Shown one piece after another: positions 18,384 to 26,921 of a DNA stretch of 56,469 nt (position 1 is its first letter; each line of letters starts with the position of its first letter). The position numbers and the translations under genes are program-made. Origin of the DNA: Candidatus Aegiribacteria sp. (lineage in GTDB: Bacteria; Fermentibacterota; Fermentibacteria; Fermentibacterales; JCC-6). The notes beneath the pieces were generated by a model. The model did not search any database, was not told the origin of the DNA, and was given only the letters and a program-made list of their open reading frames with translations. Location: the NCBI GenBank assembly GCA_021108005.1, contig JAIORS010000172.1, positions 1 to 56,469 of the forward strand, read 5' to 3'.

Positions 18384-18853
18384 GAATCGTCGTATCATCG
18401 GACAGCAGCAAAAAACTTGACAGTTCCGTAAGCCATCATTTCGGAAGATGCCCGTACTTCACAATAGTGGATATCGAAGGAAACAGTATCGTCAATGTAG
18501 AATCTGTGGATAACCCATACTTCAGCGCACATTCACCAGGACAGGTCCCATCCTTTATTAAAAAGCTTGGCGCCAACGTAATGCTTGCCGGAGGCATGGG
18601 GGGAAGAGCTATATCCATCTTCGACAGCTTCGGAATAAAATGCTCAACCGGAGCTGCCGGTACTGTAAAAGGTTCTATTGACAATTACATGGCAGACAAT
18701 CTACCCGGAGCCTCTCCCTGCCGCGAGAGCATTGAACATGCCCATGACGATTCAAGCTACGAAAAGGAACCTGTCGGGCGCCTGAGGGAAGAGGCGGCAG
18801 CCCTACTTGAAAAGCTTGATGAGATAATCGTCAAACTGCCTGACAAAAGGTAA
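18380..18853 (+). CDS. NifX/NafY-like dinitrogenase iron-molybdenum cofactor domain protein (copy 2)
   Basis: A 157-residue paralogue of the preceding gene: HHFGRCPYF, then GANVMLAGGMGGRA (the conserved glycine loop), and a short C-terminal helix (about 128-153). This copy keeps Cys and His residues near the N-terminal loop (HHFGRC) that copy 1 lacks, which might make it the metal-binding partner. It starts inside the stop of copy 1. Substrate and partner are not known; an iron-sulfur carrier for the downstream ATPases is the simplest inference. Confidence 0.85.
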   Translation: MRIVVSSDSSKKLDSSVSHHFGRCPYFTIVDIEGNSIVNVESVDNPYFSAHSPGQVPSFIKKLGANVMLAGGMGGRAISIFDSFGIKCSTGAAGTVKGSIDNYMADNLPGASPCRESIEHAHDDSSYEKEPVGRLREEAAALLEKLDEIIVKLPDKR

Positions 18854-18879
18854 AAATAGTTGGTTAGGAGGACAGATTC

Positions 18880-19074
18880 ATGTACATAGGAGGAGGAAGA
18901 GGACAGGGAAGGAATCCCTCAGGCGGCAGAGGCCGCGGCGGGGGACCAGACGCTGCGGGACCTGGCGGTAACTGCGTCTGTCCCAAATGTGGAAACAAAC
19001 AGCAGCATCAGGTTGGTACTCCGTGTAACAGCCTTACCTGTTCCAGGTGCGGGACTAGAATGACCCGCGAGTAA
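18880..19074 (+). CDS. Small glycine-rich zinc-ribbon protein
   Basis: A 64-residue protein with a Gly/Arg-rich N-terminus (1-28) and a C-terminal zinc-ribbon-like knuckle pair, CVCPKCG and CSRCG, with a further Cys and His between. A strong Shine-Dalgarno (TTAGGAGG) precedes the ATG. The N-terminus echoes the DUF5320 protein of the same operon. The Cys set could bind zinc or an iron-sulfur cluster. No function is known. Confidence 0.75.
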   Translation: MYIGGGRGQGRNPSGGRGRGGGPDAAGPGGNCVCPKCGNKQQHQVGTPCNSLTCSRCGTRMTRE

Positions 19075-19083
19075 ATCACTGAT

Positions 19084-19956
19084 ATGATTATTGCTGTGGC
19101 AAGCGGTAAAGGTGGCACCGGCAAGACAACGGTAGCTGTAAGTCTTGCCATTGCCGCCACTCCGAAATCCTCAGAAAAACCACTGCTCCTTGACTGCGAT
19201 GTTGAGGAACCTAACTCCGGTTTATTCCTCGATATAGACTATACTTCCGGGAAGGATACCGGCGTACTGGTTCCTGAAGTCGATCTTGATAAATGCAATT
19301 TTTGCGGTAGATGTGCCGAGGTTTGCGTATGGAACGCTATCGCAGTCGCGGGGGAAAAGGTGCTTGTCTTCCGCGATCTCTGCCACGGATGCTCCAGTTG
19401 TGCCCTTGTATGCCCCGAAGATGCAATCAGTGAGATAACCCATGTAACAGGTAGAATAGAAGGAGGAACGGATGGTTCCATTGATTTTGCCAGAGGAATT
19501 CTAAATGTAGGCCAGGCGATGCCCGTTCCGGTAATCACATCCGTTCTTAACGAGTATCTCCCTAAATCGGCAAGTTCCACAGTCATCATAGACTCTTCTC
19601 CCGGTACATCCTGCCCGGTGGTGGAAGCTGTCAGTAGAAGTGATTTTGTTATTCTCGTGACTGAGCCGACGCCATTCGGCCTTCATGATCTCAAGGCAGC
19701 TGTGGATGTAGTGGTCAACCAGATGAATATCCCCGCAGGGGTTATCATAAACCGTGACGGAATTGGAAACAGCGATGTTGAGAAGTACTGTCACTGCGAG
19801 AATCTGCCGATTCTTGCTCGTATCCCTATGGACCGAAGGATCGCGGAGATGCTTTCCAATGGAATTCCTCTCCTTAGAGGCCTTCCCGAATACACAGAAG
19901 TATTCTTGAATATTCTTGCAGCCGTCAGGAAAGAGGTTCAACAATTAAACAAATAG
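19084..19956 (+). CDS. MinD/Mrp-type P-loop ATPase with inserted ferredoxin domain (copy 1)
   Basis: A 290-residue P-loop protein of the MinD/ParA/Mrp class. The deviant Walker A motif SGKGGTGKTT lies at 7-16. An inserted 2x[4Fe-4S] ferredoxin domain follows, with Cys71/74/77/81 and Cys100/103/106/110, then the Walker B/switch region around DSSPG. Related ATPases with this insertion are placed among iron-sulfur cluster assembly and carrier proteins, where ATP binding gates cluster transfer. It is cytoplasmic. It lies nine bases after the zinc-ribbon gene, and its end overlaps the start of copy 2. Confidence 0.9.
   Translation: MIIAVASGKGGTGKTTVAVSLAIAATPKSSEKPLLLDCDVEEPNSGLFLDIDYTSGKDTGVLVPEVDLDKCNFCGRCAEVCVWNAIAVAGEKVLVFRDLCHGCSSCALVCPEDAISEITHVTGRIEGGTDGSIDFARGILNVGQAMPVPVITSVLNEYLPKSASSTVIIDSSPGTSCPVVEAVSRSDFVILVTEPTPFGLHDLKAAVDVVVNQMNIPAGVIINRDGIGNSDVEKYCHCENLPILARIPMDRRIAEMLSNGIPLLRGLPEYTEVFLNILAAVRKEVQQLNK
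19931..19937 (+). promoter_or_regulatory. Ribosome binding site that fixes an ATT start
   Basis: AAGAGGT lies within the 3' end of ATPase copy 1 and six bases before the ATT codon at 19944. It decides the start of copy 2, because no ATG, GTG or TTG exists in that frame between the upstream stop (19875-19877) and the Walker A motif. Confidence 0.6.
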
Positions 19957-20831
19957 TAATCCTCAGCGGAAAGGGCGGGACGGGAAAGACGTCTCTAACC
20001 GCGGCATTGGCTCATATAGCTGCGGATAAGCATACACTTGTTCTGGCGGACGCTGACGTTGACGCTGCTAATCTCGAGATATTGCTGAAACCGGAGAAGA
20101 CTGAAGAGTTCATATTCATTGGTGGATACAAAGCTGAGATAGATAAAGACAGGTGCACTAACTGCGGGGTATGTTCTGATGTCTGCAGATTCAGTGCGGT
20201 TATTCCTCCGAGTTCTTTGGAAAAAAACTACAGGATCGACAGGATCAGTTGTGAAGGATGCAACTCCTGCGTTTACCAGTGTCCTATAAATGCGATAACA
20301 AGCGAGAGAACAACTGCAGGAGCATGGTTTGTGTCCAGATCCGTCTACGGTACCCTTTACCACGCAGAGATGAAAGCGGGAGAAGAGAATTCAGGCAAGC
20401 TGGTTACTACCGTCAAGAATGCAGCTATCAAAAAGTGCGGAGAACTCGGTGAATCTATCCTTCTTGTTGACGGCCCTCCGGGTATAGGCTGCCCGGTAAT
20501 TGCGGCCTGTGCAGGCGCTGACCTTGCCGTGATATCTACAGAACCGGGGGTATCGGCTATTCACGACCTGACCCGTATTCTTGAAACGGTGAGGCACTTC
20601 GGAATTACGCCCGCGGTCTGCATCAATCGAAGCGATATCAATCCCGATAAGACCCGTGAAATCGAGGAATTCTGCATAGAAGATAAAATCCCTCTACTGG
20701 GGCGAATTCCTTACGATCCCGCCGTCACCAGATCTATGTCAAAGGGGCTTCCGGTGAATGCATTCGACCCTTCAGCGCCATCCTCAATCGCTATCTCCGG
20801 AATCTGGAAATCCGTTTCTTCTCTGATCTGA
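19944..20831 (+). CDS. MinD/Mrp-type P-loop ATPase with inserted ferredoxin domain (copy 2), ATT start
   Basis: Read from the ATT at 19944, this is a 295-residue protein (MKQIVILSGKGGTGKTS) with a complete Walker A motif at 8-17 and the same 2x[4Fe-4S] insertion as copy 1 (Cys71/74/77/81, Cys103/106/109/113). The first conventional start, a TTG at 20007, would remove Walker A. The frame has a stop at 19875-19877 and no ATG, GTG or TTG before the motif. AAGAGGT stands six bases before the ATT. The gene overlaps copy 1 by 13 bases. The two ATPases probably act together, as a heterodimer or in series. A sequencing error that turned ATG into ATT remains possible. Confidence 0.88.
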   Translation: MKQIVILSGKGGTGKTSLTAALAHIAADKHTLVLADADVDAANLEILLKPEKTEEFIFIGGYKAEIDKDRCTNCGVCSDVCRFSAVIPPSSLEKNYRIDRISCEGCNSCVYQCPINAITSERTTAGAWFVSRSVYGTLYHAEMKAGEENSGKLVTTVKNAAIKKCGELGESILLVDGPPGIGCPVIAACAGADLAVISTEPGVSAIHDLTRILETVRHFGITPAVCINRSDINPDKTREIEEFCIEDKIPLLGRIPYDPAVTRSMSKGLPVNAFDPSAPSSIAISGIWKSVSSLI

Positions 20832-21019
20832 ACTTGATCGATATGTTGTACAGAGCACTGATAAGAATTGCACTTCCTGTTTCATAAATGGTAATCGTAC
20901 TTACATAAGCAAAATTCACCATGGACAGTAATTGCCGGAAGTTTTATAATGATAATGGTAGTATTCTAAAATGCATGTATCATTTATTTGTACATGCGAA
21001 ATATACAGGAGGTATTTTT

Positions 21020-22756
21020 ATGCGTTTATTTTTGTTTTCTCTTCTCATGATCTTTCCCGCTTTACTCCTTGCTCAGAGCATGCATCAGGTCGATACCGAT
21101 CTGACCAGTGAGTGGGAAGCAACCGGGTTCAACAACGGCCGGGCCATGGTCAGAGATGCCGATGGCTACTTCCATATTGTTTACCACACACAGGACAATC
21201 CGGATTCCTCTCCGGGCGGACCCTGCGATATCTGGTACTCGCATACGCTGATCCCGGCTCCTCCTACGATTTCCGCTGACTGGGCTCCTGCCGTTAAAAT
21301 CGTCAATCTCCCCGGCGATGACCGCTACCCGTCAATAGCGATAGAACATGGTTCCGCAGGGGTTTCCAATGACAACGACATGCTTCACGTTGTCTGGCAG
21401 CACAATGAAGGAGAGCCTGGCAGTGTATACGATATCTTCTATTGCTCCAGTCCCAACGCCCTGGTTCCCCCTCCCGATGCCTGGAGGCTTGCGTCACCTC
21501 TACATGTGAGTGCTCATAATTCGCTCGTTCCGGACATAGACTGTTCCCTTGGCAACATACTTCATGTCGTCTGGCAGGAAGAGGATGTCGATCCTTTCTC
21601 TGAGATCTACTATTCGCAGAGTCCGGATCATGGAGGCTCATGGTCCCCTTTCACGAACATAAGCATGACGCTGGAGGCAAACAGCCAGATGCCGGACGTC
21701 GCCACGATCATCGATTTCCCTGAAGCTCCATCGGAGTACACTTACTGTTCGGAAGTTGTTCATGTCGTATGGAACGACGATTATGATACTTCGTCACCTC
21801 CTCATATTCTTTACACATTCAGCCCCGACGCCGGAATATCCTGGATGCCTTTTGAGGACGTAACTTTTATTTCGGGAGCGTACGGAAGCGATGGATATCC
21901 GACTCTCACTGTTGACAGAGATGATATTCCTCATGTGGCATGGATGACATACCTTTTGCCAAGTGATCCGGATAACCCGGGTCCATATACACCCGGCGTT
22001 GATCCTGCCGTTGTAAACAGCTTTCCCGGACCGGATCCGGGAATGTACGGGGTTTATCTCAATTACATCCTTTACAGCTGGAGACTCGGCGCTGTATGGT
22101 CTCCTTTTGAGACCGTAAGCGGTGTAATCGGCGACGAGGAATTCCCCTCCATAGCTGTCGATCAGTACAACAATCTATACGTAGCTTATCAGAACATGCT
22201 GGTCAGTGGTGATTACGATATCTATCAGGCAACCAAGGTTATAGGTGGTTTCCCGTGGGTACCGGCATGCATTTCCAACGACCCGGATCATGACGACTTC
22301 TTCCCGTCCGAAGCGACCAAGAAGGCCGGAACTTCAAGTCCGGGGTTTGACCTTACCTGGACGAAGATTGACAGTGACGGCTCCGCTGGAGGTCATGGTT
22401 CTTTAGCCGCGCGTTCTTCAGCTCACGAGATATGGTTCTCTGGAAACACGTCATACGCGCCTCCGGTTGCTATAGGTGATAGCCCGGATGGAATTCAGGT
22501 ACAGGGTTTAAGCGTTTATCCTAATCCTGTTCTTGCAGGCGCGTGGATATTCACAGGTGAATCCAGCGGACTGGTAAAGATATTTGATCTAAGCGGACGC
22601 GTTGTGTTCCGCGAATCAATTATGCCGAACAGTAACGGAAACTGTTTCTGGGGGGCAGTGGGTAGTGATGGCACACCCCTTCCCAACGGACAGTACATTG
22701 TTACTCTTCAGAACGGCGAGTTACTGGAAACTCGTTCCATAATCGTCGCCAGATAG
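21020..22756 (+). CDS. Secreted repeat (beta-propeller-like) protein with C-terminal sorting domain
   Basis: A 578-residue exported protein: signal peptide MRLFLFSLLMIFPALLLAQS, then about six BNR/Asp-box-like repeats (HVVWQ, IYYSQS, ILYTFS, HVAWM) of a propeller (about 25-480), then a FlgD-like C-terminal domain (YPNP, FDLSGR, final IVAR). No sialidase catalytic residues are recognised, so ligand binding or structural display is more likely than catalysis. ATG at 21020 is preceded by AGGAGGT; the longer upstream reading has no such support. A hairpin terminator follows at 22775. Confidence 0.85.
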   Translation: MRLFLFSLLMIFPALLLAQSMHQVDTDLTSEWEATGFNNGRAMVRDADGYFHIVYHTQDNPDSSPGGPCDIWYSHTLIPAPPTISADWAPAVKIVNLPGDDRYPSIAIEHGSAGVSNDNDMLHVVWQHNEGEPGSVYDIFYCSSPNALVPPPDAWRLASPLHVSAHNSLVPDIDCSLGNILHVVWQEEDVDPFSEIYYSQSPDHGGSWSPFTNISMTLEANSQMPDVATIIDFPEAPSEYTYCSEVVHVVWNDDYDTSSPPHILYTFSPDAGISWMPFEDVTFISGAYGSDGYPTLTVDRDDIPHVAWMTYLLPSDPDNPGPYTPGVDPAVVNSFPGPDPGMYGVYLNYILYSWRLGAVWSPFETVSGVIGDEEFPSIAVDQYNNLYVAYQNMLVSGDYDIYQATKVIGGFPWVPACISNDPDHDDFFPSEATKKAGTSSPGFDLTWTKIDSDGSAGGHGSLAARSSAHEIWFSGNTSYAPPVAIGDSPDGIQVQGLSVYPNPVLAGAWIFTGESSGLVKIFDLSGRVVFRESIMPNSNGNCFWGAVGSDGTPLPNGQYIVTLQNGELLETRSIIVAR

Positions 22757-22774
22757 CGTTTTCTGTGCTTTACG

Positions 22775-22806
22775 GGGAGAGAGGGAGTGTATCCTTCTCT
22801 CCCTTT
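22775..22806 (+). terminator. Rho-independent terminator
   Basis: A 12-bp stem (GGGAGAGAGGGA against TCCTTCTCTCCC, with one G-U pair) with a 5-base loop is followed by TTT. It is 18 bases downstream of the propeller-like gene. Confidence 0.75.
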
Positions 22807-22911
22807 CTACATACCGGACAAGAGGCGGGATTGCGTACTCAGGTTCATGTAATTATGTTGATAATATTGGATAGATAAATACAATTTTTTGATGTGACGG
22901 GAGATCATCTG

Positions 22912-23397
22912 ATGGTTGATTACAGTAAGACTGAGGCTGAGGATCTCAGCAGTGCTGAAGACAAATTTCTTAAAGAAAGGGCTTCTTCCGAAACATCGAT
23001 GAGAAACTCAGAAAAAAAGCCCATGAAGTGGAAGCTTATATTCATCTCGGTCGGAGTTATCGTACTGATTCTTGTTATCATCAATTCCCTTAATGAAATG
23101 CATAAGCTTCACAATCCCGAAGTACCTGTGATAACACAGATTGAGAATGCCAGGACCAGTATGTTCTTCCTGTCTCTTGAACTGGAAAACTACAGGCAGA
23201 TCAACGGAGGGTTTCCGGATACACTCGATCTTGAGATGCAAACTTACGGTTTGGAATACGATCTTGATTCTGATGGTTTATATACTCTTACTTACCAATC
23301 CCAGGATACTACTCTGGTTTTCTATTCCACCGATGATCCCGCGGAACTGGTCAGCGAAGAACTCGCAGTAGAGGTTTTCGGAGAGGGGCGGGAATGA
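22912..23397 (+). CDS. Single-pass membrane protein paired with a pilin gene
   Basis: A 161-residue protein with an acidic cytoplasmic N-terminus (about 1-42), one transmembrane helix (about 43-62) and an extracytoplasmic domain that reads like the soluble part of a small pseudopilin (regular helix with ENYRQINGGFPDTL, then beta strands). It has no prepilin peptidase site. Start ATG at 22912 follows CGGGAG; a GTG at 22894 is in frame but weaker. The stop overlaps the next gene, a real pilin, by four bases (ATGA), which suggests coupled production and perhaps a shared assembly. The function is not recognised. Confidence 0.75.
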   Translation: MVDYSKTEAEDLSSAEDKFLKERASSETSMRNSEKKPMKWKLIFISVGVIVLILVIINSLNEMHKLHNPEVPVITQIENARTSMFFLSLELENYRQINGGFPDTLDLEMQTYGLEYDLDSDGLYTLTYQSQDTTLVFYSTDDPAELVSEELAVEVFGEGRE

Positions 23398-23864
23398 AAA
23401 AACAGAACGGTTTCACTCTTGTGGAACTAATGATAGTCGTAATTATCATCGGTATCATCGCCGCTATTGCAATCCCTAAATTCTCCGCTATGTCGCTAAA
23501 AGCTCACGCAGCCAGGATCATCAGCGATTTCAGCATGTTTCAGACAGCTCTTTTTAGTTACCATCTCGATTCGGGAGAATACCCTCGAGACCAGTATCCC
23601 GGCAGGCCGGTTCCGGAACTCGTGGATTACCTCCCCGAGGGCTTCGAGTATAACCTTCGACCTGAACTCGACGCGAGGTACGACTGGGATAAATGGGGAT
23701 CACCCGGAAATCCCTGGTACCCCTGGACAGGAACGATACTCGGATTCTCTGTTACTTCCAGAGACCGGGCGCTGATTCAGGCAATCGACGACCTTTACAA
23801 GGGCAATTTTCACTGGACATTAAACAACAACTATACGTTCGTGATAACCGCTATACAGGAATAG
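23394..23864 (+). CDS. Type IV pilin/type II secretion pseudopilin-like protein
   Basis: A 156-residue protein with the classic prepilin N-terminus: short leader, Gly6, FTLVE, then a hydrophobic helix (7-27). The cut site is between Gly6 and Phe7. The C-terminal domain is rich in Pro, Gly and Trp and resembles GspG-like major pseudopilins (WGSPGNPW). It probably enters a pilus or secretion pseudopilus; the assembly ATPase and secretin are not in this window. It overlaps the previous gene by four bases. Confidence 0.88.
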   Translation: MKKQNGFTLVELMIVVIIIGIIAAIAIPKFSAMSLKAHAARIISDFSMFQTALFSYHLDSGEYPRDQYPGRPVPELVDYLPEGFEYNLRPELDARYDWDKWGSPGNPWYPWTGTILGFSVTSRDRALIQAIDDLYKGNFHWTLNNNYTFVITAIQE

Positions 23865-23900
23865 GACTCTATCGCCGGTTTTAGATCGTTCGTTTAAACG

Positions 23901-23930
23901 TTGACCTTCTTTATACGTTTTGTTTATCGT
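23901..23930 (+). promoter_or_regulatory. Possible promoter of the HEAT-repeat gene
   Basis: TTGACC at 23901-23906 and TATCGT at 23925-23930 have 18-base spacing and lie 34 bases before the start. The -10 match is moderate (4 of 6). Confidence 0.35.
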
Positions 23931-23963
23931 ATATGATTATGTTCAGTGTATAAGGAGCGAATC

Positions 23964-26690
23964 ATGAAGAATTCTGGTGATCCGGACAGGATAGCTGCAA
24001 GGCTGGTAACTGCAGTTTCTTCCCAGGAAACCCCTGAGGATCGTAACAATGCGCTTGCCAAATTTGTCTCCGGCTACAAACCGGGGATAATCGGCCCCGT
24101 CCTGGGGTCGATAGTGGCGGATTCATCCCAGCGCATGGAAGCTGGCATAACTTTCATTTCTCTTATTAACAAACCTCTCCTGAAAAAAATTATTCCGGAC
24201 TGGAACTGGGTGGGGCTGGAAAACTGGTTCACAAAAACCAACCTCGAAGAAGCATGGAACCTTTTCGACCAGGTTCCTTCAGGAGCCTCCAAATACGTTA
24301 TTGCCAAGATATCCATGCTTACCGAGGTTATTTTCATGCTAATTGACGATGACCTCCTTGATCCCGATTTAGATATTGACTGTTCAGGTGCTGACATCGC
24401 GCTTACCGTCCTCAAGGGGGCAGGCAAAGAAGATCCAACCTTCAGGATAAAACTCAGTTCCTATCCTGTAGAAATGCGTAAATTCATGAAGGATATTCTT
24501 GCCGAGCTTGATTTTATAGAAAAAACCCCCGGTACATGGCAGTTCGCGCTGAGTTCTAAAACACTTGATAAATACTCTTCCGGAAGTAATCTTTTAGCTC
24601 ACATGGGAGCGGGCCAGATGTCCCAGGCCGTAGCCCAGCGGAACGCGGAGAATCTCGTAAAAAGACTTGAGCTACTTATAAAGGTTCTTCAGATGTTCCC
24701 CTCAGGTCATCCTTCAATAGATCCTTCAACGGAATCTTTCCTGAGCACCCTATCCAAATTCTATAAAGAGAAGGAACAGGTTACAATTTCAGTAATGGGT
24801 GATACCGTCATGGTTAACGACATAAGGGTGGAAAAAAAAAGCCCCGGGATGAGCGCGTTCATCAGGGCCTTTACTGAAAGAAGAATGAGCAGCCTGACTT
24901 TCGAACCCGGGGTAACAGCTGAAAACGTAAAGACCTTCGCCAAGATCTTCAACAGACCTCCCGTGTACATTTCTGAGCATGGCGGTATGGACAGGCTCCT
25001 TGAACTCAGAGGGCTTGATTCTATTTCCATTAACCGTTTTCATTACGAGTTGATCTCAGAGGATGGAGATTCAGAACAGACTCTCGCGCGGGGAGAAGTT
25101 ACAATTGAGGACGCTATTTTTTCAGAGCTGATAGACAGGCTTGAACGGGGAGAGAGCATAGATTCCTTTCCGGGCAGCAAAATCGGTGACGCCCTGAAAT
25201 CAGTACTTGCCGCCGCAAAGGAAAATAAGGAAGAACAAAGGGAGATGATAGCCAGATTTGTAATTGCTCTTGATCCAACTCTCCTTGAAAAGGGCCTTCT
25301 TTCAAACCGCATAATTCAAAGGGGAATGGCCTGGAAAGCCATCCGTAAAATCATTGACAGGCTTCTTACAAGTCTTTCTTCTCCCGATCCGGACACAAGA
25401 CACCGTGCGGTGAGCAAGCTGCAGGATATGTCTCTGCTGGCCGTAGAGCGCGGAAAGGAAAACTCGACTTTACAGATAATCGATAGTATTTCCATGCTCC
25501 TTAAAAGGGAACAGGATCCGGACGTTCTATACAAAGGGGTAATCCTGATCGCTTCACTGATGGAAGCTCTTCTTTCCAGAGGAATGATGGCAATAGCCCT
25601 TGAGGCTGGAAAGATCCTTTTGAACCTTGAGTCAATGCAATTCTCCAGGACAGAGCTGGAGGCAGCAAGAAAGCGATCTCTGATAGAAGCCAAGAGGAAG
25701 ATGGACACTATAGACGCTGCGGAGGTTCTTGTTCAGAAGATCCTTTCAGAGGACGAAACTGTTTCCAGGGAAGCTCGCCGTCTCGCGATGATAGCCCCCC
25801 AGGATAATCTTGTATCTCAACTGGTCAATATTTTCCACGAGGATAGCAGGAGGCTCAGAGCCAGGGCTTTTCGCATGCTTCTTAAAATGGGCAACAGAGG
25901 ATTAACAGCTATCCATAGAAACCTCTCCGAGACGGTAGAATCCTTCAACTCTCTGAAAAGCGGGGCGGTCTATTCACTCCCGGAAACAGATTGGTACAAA
26001 GCAAGAAACATGATACAGGTTCTCCGCGACATTGGCTCTCCCACAAGTGAAAGCATTCTCGCAGAACTTTGTAAAGTTCCTGATCACAGAATCAGGCGCG
26101 AATGTCTCCTGGCTTTGACAAAAGTATCTGCAACAACCGCGGAAAGCCTTTCGATGTACCTGATCATGGACAAGAAAAGTGAAGTCGCTGAGATAGCCCT
26201 TGATATCCTCACAAAGCGAGCCATGCTGAATCCTGCTTTCGTTCCAAAAATAACAGAGGCATACAGGAAGAACAAAGATATCAGGCCTGAGATTATGGAA
26301 TCCTTCAGTATGCTCGGAAAACACCACGCTGTTATAGAATTCATATCAAAATGCCTCAAGAAAGGGCTTTCTGATATGCTTGACGATGATCCTGAGCTTA
26401 TCGCCGGGGCGTTACAGGTCATCAGGAGATATGGGGACGCGAACGAGTTACCGGTGCTGAAGAAACTGCTGCATGAAGTGGAGGGCGGTTTCTTAAAGAA
26501 AAGCAAAATTGATAAATATCTTATTCAGCAATTGAAGGAGACCATACGTAATTTGGGATTCTCCGAGAGCGTTATAGAAAGCAATGATTCACAGGGGATT
26601 TCAACCCGCGAACTCAAGAAGTCGACTCCCCCCGCGGAAGACGATGATGAGGTAACCATACTGGGCCCCGATTATGGAATAAACAACTGA
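23964..26690 (+). CDS. Large HEAT-repeat-like helical protein
   Basis: A 908-residue, almost wholly alpha-helical cytoplasmic protein with no signal or membrane segment. Regular helical pairs with HEAT-like character run through the C-terminal half (about 450-850, for example DPDTRHRAVSKLQDMSLL and SEVAEIALDILTKRAML). The N-terminal part (about 220-380) has a distinct mixed region (TISVMGDTVMVNDIRVEKK). The acidic C-terminus ends in DDDEVTILGPDYG. ATG at 23964 has AAGGAG six bases upstream. It is probably a scaffold. I do not recognise a specific function, and the neighbours (pilin, lipoprotein) do not settle one. Confidence 0.8.
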   Translation: MKNSGDPDRIAARLVTAVSSQETPEDRNNALAKFVSGYKPGIIGPVLGSIVADSSQRMEAGITFISLINKPLLKKIIPDWNWVGLENWFTKTNLEEAWNLFDQVPSGASKYVIAKISMLTEVIFMLIDDDLLDPDLDIDCSGADIALTVLKGAGKEDPTFRIKLSSYPVEMRKFMKDILAELDFIEKTPGTWQFALSSKTLDKYSSGSNLLAHMGAGQMSQAVAQRNAENLVKRLELLIKVLQMFPSGHPSIDPSTESFLSTLSKFYKEKEQVTISVMGDTVMVNDIRVEKKSPGMSAFIRAFTERRMSSLTFEPGVTAENVKTFAKIFNRPPVYISEHGGMDRLLELRGLDSISINRFHYELISEDGDSEQTLARGEVTIEDAIFSELIDRLERGESIDSFPGSKIGDALKSVLAAAKENKEEQREMIARFVIALDPTLLEKGLLSNRIIQRGMAWKAIRKIIDRLLTSLSSPDPDTRHRAVSKLQDMSLLAVERGKENSTLQIIDSISMLLKREQDPDVLYKGVILIASLMEALLSRGMMAIALEAGKILLNLESMQFSRTELEAARKRSLIEAKRKMDTIDAAEVLVQKILSEDETVSREARRLAMIAPQDNLVSQLVNIFHEDSRRLRARAFRMLLKMGNRGLTAIHRNLSETVESFNSLKSGAVYSLPETDWYKARNMIQVLRDIGSPTSESILAELCKVPDHRIRRECLLALTKVSATTAESLSMYLIMDKKSEVAEIALDILTKRAMLNPAFVPKITEAYRKNKDIRPEIMESFSMLGKHHAVIEFISKCLKKGLSDMLDDDPELIAGALQVIRRYGDANELPVLKKLLHEVEGGFLKKSKIDKYLIQQLKETIRNLGFSESVIESNDSQGISTRELKKSTPPAEDDDEVTILGPDYGINN

Positions 26691-26921
26691 AATTGTGAAT
26701 GATCAGCTATAGATCCCTACAAATCTTGACTGAAGGACAACTGTATAGCGTAATTAAACTGGTTGAGGTTTCTGTTAATGTATTTCAACCCTATCCGGGG
26801 AGGTTTTCTCTGAGACTATTATTCTTTCAGAAGTGCATGACACAAGTGTGCGGAATCGGCGGAGGGTCTTTTTTGAAGGGATCATCTGTAATCCGCACTT
26901 GCTGAAAGGAAGATAGATATC

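Noticed and set aside
17877-18853. Nitrogenase gene cluster
   Set aside because: Only NifX-like domains are present; nifH, nifD, nifK, nifB and nifE are absent from the window.
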